From: an uncultured Bacteroidaceae bacterium
GTDB taxonomy: Bacteria > Bacteroidota > Bacteroidia > Bacteroidales > Bacteroidaceae
DNA length: 49,901 nucleotides
Direction of reading: 5' to 3'
Assembly: GCA_905235305.1 (NCBI GenBank)
Contig: CAJOLC010000002.1
Span: forward strand, 1-49,901
Shown here: one piece after another, positions 34,321 through 42,466 of the stretch
Layout: each line of letters starts with the position of its first letter
Numbering within the stretch: position 1 is the stretch's first letter
The notes under the pieces: generated by a model
What the model was told of the DNA's origin: nothing
Database searches by the model: none
Seen by the model: the letters and a program-made list of their open reading frames with translations, nothing else
Translations under genes and position numbers: made by a program

Positions 34321-35748
34321 ATGGTGGAGAGCAGCAGTCGCACATATATTGCAATTGACCTCAAATCGTTCTATGCCAGCGTAGAATGTGTGGAGCGGGG
34401 GCTCGACCCACTCAAAGCAAGGCTTGTGGTGGCGGACGAGAGTAGGACGGACAAGACAATCTGCCTCGCTGTCTCTCCGGCCTTGAAGGCGTTGGGGATT
34501 CCGGGCAGGGCTCGGTTGTTCGAGGTGTATCAGAAAGCTCAAGGAATCGACTTCATCATCGCAAAGCCCCGCATGGCCAAGTATATCGAAGTGAGTTGCC
34601 GGATTTACGACATCTATTTGAAGTATGTCGCCCCTGAGGATATACATGTCTACAGCATTGATGAAGTCTTCATGGATGTCACGGACTATCTGTCAACATA
34701 CAGAACGACGGCCCACGAGTTGACCATTACGATGATTCGCGATGTGCTGTCTCAGACAGGAATCACTGCTACTGCCGGCATAGGCACAAACATGTACCTG
34801 GCCAAGGTTGCCATGGATATCGTGGCGAAGAAGATGCCTGCCGACAAAGACGGAGTCCGCATTGCCGAGCTGGACGAGATGTCGTATCGGCAAACGCTCT
34901 GGAATCATTTCCCCCTCACAGACTTCTGGCGAGTGGGACGAGGCATAGCCGAGAGGCTCGCTCGCTATGGTATCGACACGATGGGAAAGGTGGCGAGGCA
35001 GTCGGTCGAAGACGAGGAACTGCTTTACCGGCTCTTTGGCGTGAATGCCGAACTGCTGATTGACCATGCCTGGGGCTGGGAGCCTTGCACGATAGACATG
35101 GTCAAGGCATACAGGCCGGAGACGAATTCGATGAGCAGCGGGCAGGTCCTGACGGAGCCTTATACCTTTGCGAAAGCCCGGAACGTCGTGATGGAGATGG
35201 CTGATGCCATAAGCCTCGAACTCGTGGAAAAGCGTCTGGTCACCAACCAACTTGTCCTGACCGTCAGTTACGACAGGGAATGCCTGACGAGGCCCGAGAT
35301 TGCATCGAAGTATTTTGGCGAAATCGTGATGGACCATTACGGCAGACCTGTGCCGAAGCATGCGCATGGAACGGCCAACCTGGCCAGTCACAGCAGCTCA
35401 AGTCGCGAGATTATCGATGCGGTCATGCGCTTGTATGACAGGATAGTAAACAGCGACCTCCTCATTCGCCGCCTGAATATCTCTACGAATCATGTCATCA
35501 GGGAGACCGACCGACCGCATCAGGCGGAGTCTGTTCCCCAGCAGCTCGACCTCTTTACGGACTATGCGGCAGCAGAAAAAGCACAGAGCGACAAGCAGAA
35601 AGCGCTGGAGAAGGAGCGCAGGATGCAGGAAGCGGTCATCAAGATAAAGCAGCGGTTCGGCAAGAATGCCATCCTGAAGGGCACGAGCTATGCTGAGGGG
35701 GCAACGGCCAAAGAACGCAACAAGCAGATCGGCGGCCATAATGCCTGA
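34321..35748 (+). CDS. Y-family DNA polymerase (UmuC/UvrX-like)
   Basis: The 475-residue protein has the first catalytic motif DLKSFYASVE near residue 13 and the second, SIDEVFMDV, near 112. A thumb/HhH region (FWRVGRGIAERLARYGI) and a little-finger domain follow, and QQLDLFTDY is a candidate sliding-clamp-binding motif (about residue 408). It copies damaged DNA with low fidelity. The form resembles the UvrX/YqjW type that is paired with a YolD-like protein, and such a gene follows 38 bp downstream. It starts 21 bp after the TonB receptor's stop. The C-terminal tail is Lys/Glu-rich. Confidence 0.92.
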   Translation: MVESSSRTYIAIDLKSFYASVECVERGLDPLKARLVVADESRTDKTICLAVSPALKALGIPGRARLFEVYQKAQGIDFIIAKPRMAKYIEVSCRIYDIYLKYVAPEDIHVYSIDEVFMDVTDYLSTYRTTAHELTITMIRDVLSQTGITATAGIGTNMYLAKVAMDIVAKKMPADKDGVRIAELDEMSYRQTLWNHFPLTDFWRVGRGIAERLARYGIDTMGKVARQSVEDEELLYRLFGVNAELLIDHAWGWEPCTIDMVKAYRPETNSMSSGQVLTEPYTFAKARNVVMEMADAISLELVEKRLVTNQLVLTVSYDRECLTRPEIASKYFGEIVMDHYGRPVPKHAHGTANLASHSSSSREIIDAVMRLYDRIVNSDLLIRRLNISTNHVIRETDRPHQAESVPQQLDLFTDYAAAEKAQSDKQKALEKERRMQEAVIKIKQRFGKNAILKGTSYAEGATAKERNKQIGGHNA

Positions 35749-35786
35749 ACCATTAATGACTTAAAGATTTATCATTCAATACTTAT

Positions 35787-35951
35787 ATGACTGGACCTTA
35801 CGACGATATCATCAACCTTCCACACCATGTTTCCCAGAAACATCCGCAGATGTCTATGTATCAGCGGGCAGCACAGTTTGCTCCTTTCGCTGCCTTGTCC
35901 GGGCACGACCGAGCCATCGAGGAAACGGCGAAACGGCATGAATCGGAATAA
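35787..35951 (+). CDS. YolD-like small protein (54 aa)
   Basis: The 54-residue ORF reads MTGPYDDIINLP near the start and contains the YolD-like core YQRAAQFAPFAALSGHD. YolD-like proteins are encoded next to UmuC/UvrX-type polymerases in Firmicutes and Bacteroidota and are thought to be accessory partners of translesion synthesis. The gene is 38 bp downstream of the polymerase and ends right at a bidirectional terminator, so the two genes form one unit. The fit to the family is strong despite the small size. Confidence 0.85.
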   Translation: MTGPYDDIINLPHHVSQKHPQMSMYQRAAQFAPFAALSGHDRAIEETAKRHESE

Positions 35952-35953
35952 AA

Positions 35954-35987
35954 AAAAGCATCAAACCTGGAATGGCTCGATGCTTTT
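35954..35987. terminator. Bidirectional terminator between YolD-like gene and rplS
   Basis: AAAAGCATC (35954-35962) pairs with GATGCTTTT (35979-35987). A-rich sequence on the left and T-rich on the right let it end transcripts from both the polymerase/YolD unit and rplS. Confidence 0.78.
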
Positions 35988-36009
35988 ATTCGTAAGAAAG
36001 GGCAGGGGT

Positions 36010-36378
36010 TTAATCCTCTTTCGCAACAGAAACGCGCTTTTCAGCGATGCGTGCCTTCTTACCAGTAAGGTTGCGCAGGTAATAGAGCTTAGCTCTGCGA
36101 ACCTTACCAATCTTGTTCACCTGGATGCTGTCGATATTGGGACTGCTGATGGGGAAGATTCGTTCTACGCCTACAGTACCCGACATCTTGCGAACAGTGA
36201 AGCGTTTGTTGTCCCCGTGACCGCTTATCTTGATGCAGACACCACGGTAGAGCTGGATACGCTCCTTGTTACCTTCGACAATTTTGTATGCAACGGTAAT
36301 GGTGTCGCCAGCCTTGAAGGTGGGATGACTCTTGCCTGTTGCAAATGCTTCTTCAGCAATTTTGATTAAATCAGCCAT
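36010..36378 (-). CDS. rplS: 50S ribosomal protein L19
   Basis: The 122-residue protein has the L19 pattern [31 protein letters not shown] and [18 protein letters not shown], then [18 protein letters not shown]. It sits at the 30S-50S interface. The gene stands alone, with its own TATCTTTG promoter about 90 bp upstream and a shared terminator. Length is typical for the phylum. Confidence 0.97.
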   Translation of the reverse strand: MADLIKIAEEAFATGKSHPTFKAGDTITVAYKIVEGNKERIQLYRGVCIKISGHGDNKRFTVRKMSGTVGVERIFPISSPNIDSIQVNKIGKVRRAKLYYLRNLTGKKARIAEKRVSVAKED

Positions 36379-36470
36379 AATGCTTTTTTGTTATAAAATT
36401 GTTTTGTCGATCACGCGTAGGCATAACAGGTCTCTCTTTTTCCTGCCAGCGACCTACGGGAAAGCGGGTG

Positions 36471-36478
36471 CAAAGATA
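36471..36478 (-). promoter_or_regulatory. -7 element of the rplS promoter
   Basis: The minus strand reads TATCTTTG. The 5' leader to the ATG at 36378 is about 85 nt and contains a C/G-rich stretch that could be a site for autoregulation, but no structure was confirmed. Confidence 0.65.
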
Positions 36479-36584
36479 CAAAGAAATTAGTAAATAGAGA
36501 AATGAATTGTGGAAAATCTTTCGTTCCGCCCATGTTTTTGCCCTTTTTCCCCGTGCCGCAATCCCCATTCTCTAATCTTTTTCG

Positions 36585-36592
36585 TAATTTTG
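36585..36592 (+). promoter_or_regulatory. Possible -7 element for the 5'-nucleotidase pair
   Basis: TAATTTTG fits TAnnTTTG. If used, the transcript would have a leader of about 300 nt that includes the modular element copy D. No -33 TTG at the right distance. Confidence 0.4.
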
Positions 36593-36737
36593 TAATCAGA
36601 ATGCATGGTTACGACAATCAGTAATCATGATTGAAACGGCTGATTCCGGCCAGTCATTCATGCTTCCACGCCGCTCGCCGCAGCATGCCGCGTCGGACGA
36701 CTTCGCAGCATGTGTCTCGAAACGCAGTATAGTGGAT

Positions 36738-36809
36738 CCTTTGCAGCATCATGAACCTGCAATTGAATATTCATGAACCTGCAATTGAATATTCATGATG
36801 CTGCAAAGG
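36738..36809. repeat. Modular 22-nt-period palindromic element, copy D
   Basis: The structure is CCTTTG, module CAGCATCATGAACCTG (36744-36759), CAATTG, module AATATTCATGAACCTG (36766-36781), CAATTG, module AATATTCATGATGCTG (36788-36803), CAAAGG. The outer arms are complementary at the ends and for 12 of 16 bases in the modules. It lies in a divergent gap, about 85 bp before the 5'-nucleotidase gene and after a possible promoter. Outside it, 36479-36737 shows no credible gene. Confidence 0.85.
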
Positions 36810-36894
36810 ACATACTACGATGAGTTGAGCGACTTGGGCAGGTGAGAGTGGGAACCTGACAGCATGAAGCCGTTGATTCGAAGGAGAACAAACG

Positions 36895-37647
36895 ATGATA
36901 CATTATATGAGAAGATTAGTTTTACTGCTGCTTGCCTTGCCACTTACGTGCCTGCAGGCACAGGACCATAAGGTGAGGTCGTTCTGCTGGGAACGCCTGG
37001 AGGTGACGTCGGAACTGGACGAGACGCCTTCGGCAGAAGCGTTGGCCTTCCTTGCCCCTTATAAGGAAAAGGTGGACAGCATCATGACTCCGCCACTCGG
37101 ACTGAGCCGCGTGGCGATGAAACCCGGCAGGCCGGAGAGCCTCCTCGGCAATTGGGCGGCAGACGTAATGGTGGAAGGCAGCACGGCAACTGGCCTGGAA
37201 CCTGCCGACATGGGGCTTTTCAACGTCGGCGGCCTGCGGAACAACATGCCGGAAGGCATTGTCCGCAGGGGCGACATCATACTCATCTCGCCCTTCATAA
37301 ACTACGTCGTCGTGCTCGAAATGCAGGGAAAAGACTTGCTCGAACTGATGCGGGACATTGCTTCCACGGGAGGCGAAGGCGTGAGCAGCAGCGTGCGGAT
37401 GGAAATCACGCGTGAAGGAAAACTCCACTCATGCACCGTCGGCGGCAAGAAGATTGACCCGAAACGCACCTACACCGTCGCTACCATCGACTATCTGGCC
37501 GAAGGCAACGACAAGATGACTGCCCTGAAGAAAGCCACGAAGCGACATGACACGGGCCTGCTTGCACGCGACGTCATGATGGAATACGTGCTGAAGCACC
37601 GTGTGATAGACAGCAAGATGGAGGGGAGAATAACGTTCAGGGAATAA
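36895..37647 (+). CDS. Exported 5'-nucleotidase C-terminal domain protein
   Basis: The 250-residue protein has a signal peptide (cleavage near LQAQ) and the substrate-binding half of UshA-type 5'-nucleotidases. Visible segments are LLGNWAADVM, DMGLFNVGGLRNNMP, GDIILISPF, VVVLEMQGKDLLELM and YTVATIDYLAEGNDKM. It lacks the metallophosphatase half, which is encoded by the next gene, 16 bp downstream. The start at 36895 is favoured by AAGGAG seven to ten bases upstream, an unusually good Shine-Dalgarno for this genome; 36907 is an alternative. Confidence 0.9.
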   Translation: MIHYMRRLVLLLLALPLTCLQAQDHKVRSFCWERLEVTSELDETPSAEALAFLAPYKEKVDSIMTPPLGLSRVAMKPGRPESLLGNWAADVMVEGSTATGLEPADMGLFNVGGLRNNMPEGIVRRGDIILISPFINYVVVLEMQGKDLLELMRDIASTGGEGVSSSVRMEITREGKLHSCTVGGKKIDPKRTYTVATIDYLAEGNDKMTALKKATKRHDTGLLARDVMMEYVLKHRVIDSKMEGRITFRE

Positions 37648-37663
37648 GATAATAGATTAAGGA

Positions 37664-38536
37664 ATGAAGAATATAGTTATGAGACGAATTATACTTCTGG
37701 CCGTTTTTTGCCTTTCGCTGTCCGGCTTTCACCTTGCCATCGCTCAGGAGCGTTCGCTCTTCCTCGTTCACACGAGCGACACACACTCCTGCATCGAGCC
37801 AATCTCGCCTAACTCCAGCGACGCGGAGCAGGCTGACAAGGGCGGCTATCTGCGTCGCGTCGTGCTCTTCGAGAAGATACGCAGCGAACATCCCGACAAT
37901 GCCTTGTTCCTGGACTGCGGCGACTTCAGCCAAGGCTCTGTATATTACAACCTCTACAAAGGCGAGGTGGAGGTCAAACTCATGAACCTGATGAAGTACG
38001 ATGCCTGTACTATAGGCAACCATGAATTCGACTTCGGGCTCGAAAACCTTGCCCGGCTGATACGCATGGCCGACTTTCCGTTCGTCTGCTGCAACTACGA
38101 CTTCACCGGCACACCCTGCGAAGGACTGGTCAAACCCTATATTATAATAGAACGCGCAGGCGTGCGCGTAGGCATTTTCGGCGTATGTCCGCAACCCGCG
38201 GGACTCATCACGGCAAGGAACTACGAAGGCATGCGCTACACACATCCTCATGTGGCTGCCCAGCCCATCATTAACCATCTGAGGCACAAAGAGCATTGCG
38301 ACCTCGTCGTATGCCTCAGCCATCTTGGCTTCAAGGACGACCCTGACATGGACAAGGACTTCGTAAGCCACACCACTGGCATCGATGTCCTTCTCGGCGG
38401 GCACACGCACACCTATTTCGATAGGCCGCACTTCCTCTACGACAAGAAAGGCCATGAAGTCATTGTAGACCACGAAGGCAAGAACGCCCGCTTTGTAGGA
38501 ACAATCGAGGTGACCATGGGTTTCAGCAAAGAATAA
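37664..38536 (+). CDS. Exported metallophosphatase (5'-nucleotidase N-terminal domain)
   Basis: The 290-residue protein has a signal peptide (cleavage near AIAQ) and the dimetal motifs of UshA-type enzymes: VHTSDTHSCIEP, FLDCGDFSQGS, IGNHEFDFG, and the C-terminal LLGGHTHTYF. It should hydrolyse nucleotides or sugar nucleotides in the periplasm, together with the substrate-binding half encoded just upstream. In most bacteria the two halves are one protein in the opposite order. The ATG at 37664 is nominal; 37679 gives an equally good signal peptide. A strong bidirectional terminator follows. Confidence 0.92.
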   Translation: MKNIVMRRIILLAVFCLSLSGFHLAIAQERSLFLVHTSDTHSCIEPISPNSSDAEQADKGGYLRRVVLFEKIRSEHPDNALFLDCGDFSQGSVYYNLYKGEVEVKLMNLMKYDACTIGNHEFDFGLENLARLIRMADFPFVCCNYDFTGTPCEGLVKPYIIIERAGVRVGIFGVCPQPAGLITARNYEGMRYTHPHVAAQPIINHLRHKEHCDLVVCLSHLGFKDDPDMDKDFVSHTTGIDVLLGGHTHTYFDRPHFLYDKKGHEVIVDHEGKNARFVGTIEVTMGFSKE

Positions 38537-38581
38537 AAAGAAAGTGCTCCCAGTCGCAAGGACAAGGAGCACTTTCTTTTT
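38535..38581. terminator. Strong bidirectional terminator
   Basis: AAAAAGAAAGTGCTCC (38535-38550) pairs perfectly over 16 bp with its complement (38566-38581). It separates the 5'-nucleotidase pair from the convergent ferredoxin gene and should work in both directions. Confidence 0.85.
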
Positions 38582-38597
38582 CGTCGTATGTTCTCTA

Positions 38598-38762
38598 TCA
38601 GAGAGAGATGGCACCGCTGGGGCATGCATCGGCGCAAGTGCCGCATTCTGTGCACTGTTCGGGATCAATTGAATACTTTTCGCCTTCGGAGATTGCTCCT
38701 ACGGGACATTCGTCGATACATGTGCCGCAAGCAACACAATCATCACTAATTACGTAAGCCAT
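38598..38762 (-). CDS. 2[4Fe-4S] bacterial-type ferredoxin (54 aa)
   Basis: The 54-residue protein begins MAYVISDDCVACGTCIDECP and has a second CTECGTCADACPSGAISL, giving two CxxCxxCxxxCP cluster sites with the usual pseudo-twofold repeat. It carries low-potential electrons in anaerobic metabolism, for example to pyruvate:ferredoxin oxidoreductase partners, though none is nearby. It has its own TATCTTTG promoter about 47 bp upstream. Length and motifs are textbook for clostridial-type ferredoxins. Confidence 0.95.
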   Translation of the reverse strand: MAYVISDDCVACGTCIDECPVGAISEGEKYSIDPEQCTECGTCADACPSGAISL

Positions 38763-38808
38763 AGTCTTTATTTACTTTTTAGTTAGTTGTTTTATTCGTT
38801 TCCGGATG

Positions 38809-38816
38809 CAAAGATA
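38809..38816 (-). promoter_or_regulatory. -7 element of the ferredoxin promoter
   Basis: The minus strand reads TATCTTTG, 46 bp before the ATG at 38762. Confidence 0.65.
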
Positions 38817-38923
38817 ACAAAATTTAGTGATAGTGACATAGGAATCACGGACTTTTTTTTCTCTTAATCATCAAAAACAATGATATAAGCAATAAAACAT
38901 GCCCTTGTTACGTTATTATATTG

Positions 38924-39640
38924 ATGCGAAGTAACATTCAGAAGAGCATTCTGTCGCTCGCCTTCTTTGCACTTGCTGTTGGCCTGCTTGCACAGGAACG
39001 TAAGGTGCAGAACCGCCCGTATATCGACCAGCGGAGGTTGCATTATGGCTTCCTCTTAGGCCTTCACATGCAGGACCTGGAGATAGAGAACAATGGCTTC
39101 ATCGATCCGGAGACGGGCGAGCAGTGGTATGCCGAGATAGATAACCATGGCCTTGGCTTTACGGTCGGTGTCTTTGGCGAACTCAAGCTGAACAATCACT
39201 TCTCACTTCGACTGGCGCCTACTATTCATTTCGGCCAGAAACATGCGGTCTATCATGAGCAGAAGAGTGGGGCAGACAGCACTCAGGTCTTCAAGAGCAC
39301 TTATATCTCGGTTCCTCTTGATGTAAAGTTTGCAGCGCCTCGCTACAACAATTTCCGTCCCTATCTCATTGCTGGCGTCAATCCGATGGTTGACCTTACG
39401 GCTCGTAAGCATGATGCATTGCGACTGAAGCCTTTCGACCTTTATCTTGAGGTCGGCATGGGATGCGACATCTATCTGCCCTTCTTTAAGCTCAACCCTG
39501 AGCTCAAATTCTGCTTCGGCTTGCTCGACATCATCCAGAAAGACCGCAGCGACCTTATTGACGGCACTTTATTGAAGTACACAAAGGGTGTCAACAATGG
39601 TCACAGCAATATGATTGTCCTGACATTCAACTTCGAATAA
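38924..39640 (+). CDS. PorT-family outer-membrane beta-barrel protein
   Basis: The 238-residue protein has a signal peptide (cleavage near LLAQ). A repeated aromatic beta-strand pattern follows, such as RLHYGFLLGLHMQDLEI, GLGFTVGVFGELKLNNHFSL, YISVPLDVKFAAPRYNNFRP and a terminal MIVLTFNFE, as expected for an eight-stranded barrel. It resembles PorT, a component of the type IX secretion system in Bacteroidota, but no other por/spr/gld genes are in the window, so only the family can be claimed. The ATG at 38924 was preferred to an in-frame TTG at 38921. Confidence 0.82.
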   Translation: MRSNIQKSILSLAFFALAVGLLAQERKVQNRPYIDQRRLHYGFLLGLHMQDLEIENNGFIDPETGEQWYAEIDNHGLGFTVGVFGELKLNNHFSLRLAPTIHFGQKHAVYHEQKSGADSTQVFKSTYISVPLDVKFAAPRYNNFRPYLIAGVNPMVDLTARKHDALRLKPFDLYLEVGMGCDIYLPFFKLNPELKFCFGLLDIIQKDRSDLIDGTLLKYTKGVNNGHSNMIVLTFNFE

Positions 39641-39789
39641 CTATAAGTCGCTGACCTGCAGCCTTAATGTTGTCTATTGTCTCTTGTTTGTTGCCTGTTG
39701 TCTTGCAACAAAGCAGACGAGGACTTGAATAGCATTGGCCCTCTGGATGGCACGCTATAGAGCTCTGAGAAACGGGCGCTTACAAAGAT

Positions 39790-39855
39790 GACACGCCGAG
39801 TTTGCTGATTCGACGTGCCGAGTTTGCTGATTCGACGTGCCATCTTTATGAAGAT
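39790..39855. repeat. Direct repeat with exact 22-nt period
   Basis: GACACGCCGAGTTTGCTGAT (39790-39809) repeats as GACGTGCCGAGTTTGCTGAT from 39812, and a third unit begins GACGTGCC at 39834 before diverging. The period is exactly 22 nt. AAAGATGACACG on the left (39784-39795) and CGTGCCATCTTT on the right are near-complementary, so the array can also fold back. It lies between the convergent PorT-like and galK genes. The rest of 39641-39922 holds only the galK terminator. Confidence 0.8.
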
Positions 39856-39863
39856 AACGTATC

Positions 39864-39898
39864 AAAAAAGCCTTCCTCCCGGAATAGGGAAGAAGGCT
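39864..39898 (-). terminator. Terminator of the galM-transporter-galK operon
   Basis: On the minus strand AGCCTTC (39898-39892) pairs with GAAGGCT (39875-39869), followed by TTTTTT, 25 bp after galK's stop. Confidence 0.8.
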
Positions 39899-39922
39899 CA
39901 TTTCTTGCATTTGAAGTTCTGC

Positions 39923-41083
39923 TTAGCAAAGCTTGCGGGCGCCGTCGCCAATGACTACGTCGATGACGATGGGCTTCTTGCCGTACTTCTCTTCGAACTT
40001 CTTCACGACAACCTTCTTGAAGTTAGGGGCGAGTTCGTCTGCGACAAGGTTGATGGTGCAACCGCCGAAGCCGCCGCCCATGATGCGAGAGCCGGTCACG
40101 CCCTCTTCCTTGGCAATTTCGTTGAGGAAGTCAAGCTCCTCGCAGCTTACCTCGTACTCCTTCGAGAGGCCGTAGTGTGTGTCGTACATCATCTGGCCTA
40201 CCTTCTCGTAGTCGTCGGCTTCGAGGGCCTTACATACTGCAAGCACGCGCACAACTTCGCCGATGACGTAGCGGGCACGCTTGTACTCTGCGCCTGTGAT
40301 TTCGTCCTTTACTTCGTCGAGCATCTCCAGTGTTGCGTCGCGAAGACTCTTTACGTCAGGATGTTTCTTGCTGATGATTTCTGCAACGTGCTCGCATTGC
40401 AGGCGACGCTCGTTGTAGGGAGAGCCTTTCAGTTCGTGCTTGACCTGGCTGTTGACGAGTATGAGCTGGTAGCCTTTCGGGTGCCAGGGGAAGTAGGCTA
40501 TCTCGCCGCTGCGGCAGTCCATGCGCATGAGGTGGCCTGCTTTGCCCAGACAGCTGATGGCTTGGTCCATGATGCCGCAGTTCACGCCAATGTACTTGTG
40601 CTCTGTGCGCTGGCCGACCTTTGCAAGTTCCATGCGTTCAATCTTGTTGTCGCCCCAGAGGTCGTTGATGGCGAAGGCGTAGGTGCTTTCCAAGGCTGCT
40701 GATGAACTCATGCCTGCGCCAAGGGGTACGTCGCCAGCGAAGGCAGTGTTGAAGCCTTCTACGGGAACGCCGAGAGCCATCATCTCGCGGCAAACGCCGT
40801 AGATGTAGCGTGCCCATGTGGCAGAGGGGCCTTTCTCGTCGTCGATGGAGAACTGCACGCGGTCCTTGAGGTCGATGCTGTAGGCGTCGACGGTGCGTGT
40901 GCCGTTGGGCTTGATTTCGGCAATCATTCCCTGCTCAACTGCGCCAGGGAACACGTAGCCATTGTTGTAGTCTGTATGTTCGCCAATAAGGTTAATGCGA
41001 CCGGGGGCGGCATAGATGGAGCCGGTCGTGCCGTCGAAGTGCTTGATGAAACGACTTCTGACGTCGTCGATAGTTAATCTCAT
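39923..41083 (-). CDS. galK: Galactokinase
   Basis: The 386-residue GHMP kinase has the galactokinase signature GRINLIGEHTDYNNGYVFPG, the ATP-binding PLGAGMSSSAALE and the C-terminal SRIMGGGFGGCTINLV. It phosphorylates galactose at C1. It is the last gene of a three-gene operon with a transporter and aldose 1-epimerase, which together bring in galactose, convert the beta anomer to alpha, and phosphorylate it. GalT and GalE are not in the window. A terminator follows directly. Confidence 0.97.
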   Translation of the reverse strand: MRLTIDDVRSRFIKHFDGTTGSIYAAPGRINLIGEHTDYNNGYVFPGAVEQGMIAEIKPNGTRTVDAYSIDLKDRVQFSIDDEKGPSATWARYIYGVCREMMALGVPVEGFNTAFAGDVPLGAGMSSSAALESTYAFAINDLWGDNKIERMELAKVGQRTEHKYIGVNCGIMDQAISCLGKAGHLMRMDCRSGEIAYFPWHPKGYQLILVNSQVKHELKGSPYNERRLQCEHVAEIISKKHPDVKSLRDATLEMLDEVKDEITGAEYKRARYVIGEVVRVLAVCKALEADDYEKVGQMMYDTHYGLSKEYEVSCEELDFLNEIAKEEGVTGSRIMGGGFGGCTINLVADELAPNFKKVVVKKFEEKYGKKPIVIDVVIGDGARKLC

Positions 41084-41128
41084 AGTTTTTACTCGTTAAT
41101 TGTGATTCGTTGTTACTTTAGTCGCTGT

Positions 41129-42421
41129 TTATTCTTCTGCACGCTTGGTTACTTTGGATCCGATGAGGGCAAAGTAGAGTATGAAGGCGAGCATGGCTAC
41201 AATAATCCAGTAGCTTGGAATGTATCCGATGGATTTGCCGAGACGTTCCTGTATGAATGGCATGATGCCGCCACCCACTACCATAGTCATGAACAGACCA
41301 GATGCAGAGGGAGTGTACTTGCCGAGTCCTTCTGTGGCGAGGTTAAAGATGCCGCCCCACATGATAGAAGTGCAGAGTCCGCAAAGAACGATGAAGAGAC
41401 AGTTCAGAGGTATAGTGCCACCTGTGAATTTGAAGATGACAAGGTCGAGTGGTGCTTCTTCTGAGCCAGGCAGTGCAATGGTCTTTGTCTCAGGCAGGAA
41501 AATGGCGATGATTGTAAAAATGATAGCGACGAAGGAGACAGTGACGAGCTGTGTCCTGGTGGATATCTTTCCACTGATAAAGGAGCTGGAGAGTCGTCCG
41601 ATAAGCATGAGGAACCAATAGATGCCAGCTACAGTGCCTGCTATGGCAACATTGCCAAGTACGCCGTTGGTATCGGAGAGGTAGAACATCATTTCGTAAG
41701 GTATGCCTACTTCGATGCCTACATAGAAGAAAATAGCAATGATGCCGAGTACGAGATGGCGGAAGCCAAGTGCAGCCTTGATACCACTCATGACATCAGT
41801 CTTTTCCACCTTAGGCTCTGCCATTTGCGTAAAGATGATAATAATGAAAGAGATGGCAAAGATGGCGAGTGCTATCATGAGGAGCGGACGGACGGCCACC
41901 ATAGATGTCTGCTTGGTGATAGTGCCAATCATGGCGCCTGCGAGTATGGGAGTGAGGGTGGCGGCAAGAGAATTGAGCGAGCCACCTATCTGGATAAGCT
42001 GATTGCCTTTGTTGCCTCCACCTCCAAGAAGGTTAAGCATAGGGTTGACCACCGTGTTGAGGATGCAGACGCAGAAGCCACAGATGAAAGCACCGAGGAG
42101 ATAGATGGCGTAAGTACTGGTGGCGTTGACATCTTGCGTGCTGGAGATGTACTGTACGCCTATGCCGATAAAGCCAAGGGCGAGGGCTATGAGGGCTGTC
42201 TTCTTATAGCCATACTTCGTGATGAGCATACCTGCAGGAATGCCCATGAATAGGTAGGCGGCGAAGTTCATAAGATTGCCTACCATGCCTGCCCATTCGT
42301 AGTGCTCCTTCCAAATGTTGCCGAAGGGTGCTGCCATGTTCGTGACAAATGAAATCATTGCAAAGAGAAAAATCATTGCGATGATGGCGGCTAAAGCGCC
42401 GCTTTTCTTTTCTGTACTCAT
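41129..42421 (-). CDS. MFS sugar transporter (galactose/glucose type)
   Basis: The 430-residue protein has about twelve transmembrane segments and resembles the FucP/GluP branch of the major facilitator superfamily. The first helix, AAIIAMIFLFAMISFVTNMA, and MGIPAGMLITKYGYKKTALI in the loop between helices 2 and 3 are typical. Position between galM and galK makes galactose the probable substrate, moved with protons or sodium. It is 45 bp after galM and 45 bp before galK. Confidence 0.88.
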   Translation of the reverse strand: MSTEKKSGALAAIIAMIFLFAMISFVTNMAAPFGNIWKEHYEWAGMVGNLMNFAAYLFMGIPAGMLITKYGYKKTALIALALGFIGIGVQYISSTQDVNATSTYAIYLLGAFICGFCVCILNTVVNPMLNLLGGGGNKGNQLIQIGGSLNSLAATLTPILAGAMIGTITKQTSMVAVRPLLMIALAIFAISFIIIIFTQMAEPKVEKTDVMSGIKAALGFRHLVLGIIAIFFYVGIEVGIPYEMMFYLSDTNGVLGNVAIAGTVAGIYWFLMLIGRLSSSFISGKISTRTQLVTVSFVAIIFTIIAIFLPETKTIALPGSEEAPLDLVIFKFTGGTIPLNCLFIVLCGLCTSIMWGGIFNLATEGLGKYTPSASGLFMTMVVGGGIMPFIQERLGKSIGYIPSYWIIVAMLAFILYFALIGSKVTKRAEE

Positions 42422-42466
42422 GTTGTTTGATGTTTTAATTGATTATTGGAATTGTGTTTTTTGTCT

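Noticed and set aside
37637-38668. Open frame of 343 codons opposite the metallophosphatase
   Set aside because: Crosses the strong terminator at 38535-38581 and overlaps both the metallophosphatase and the ferredoxin genes.
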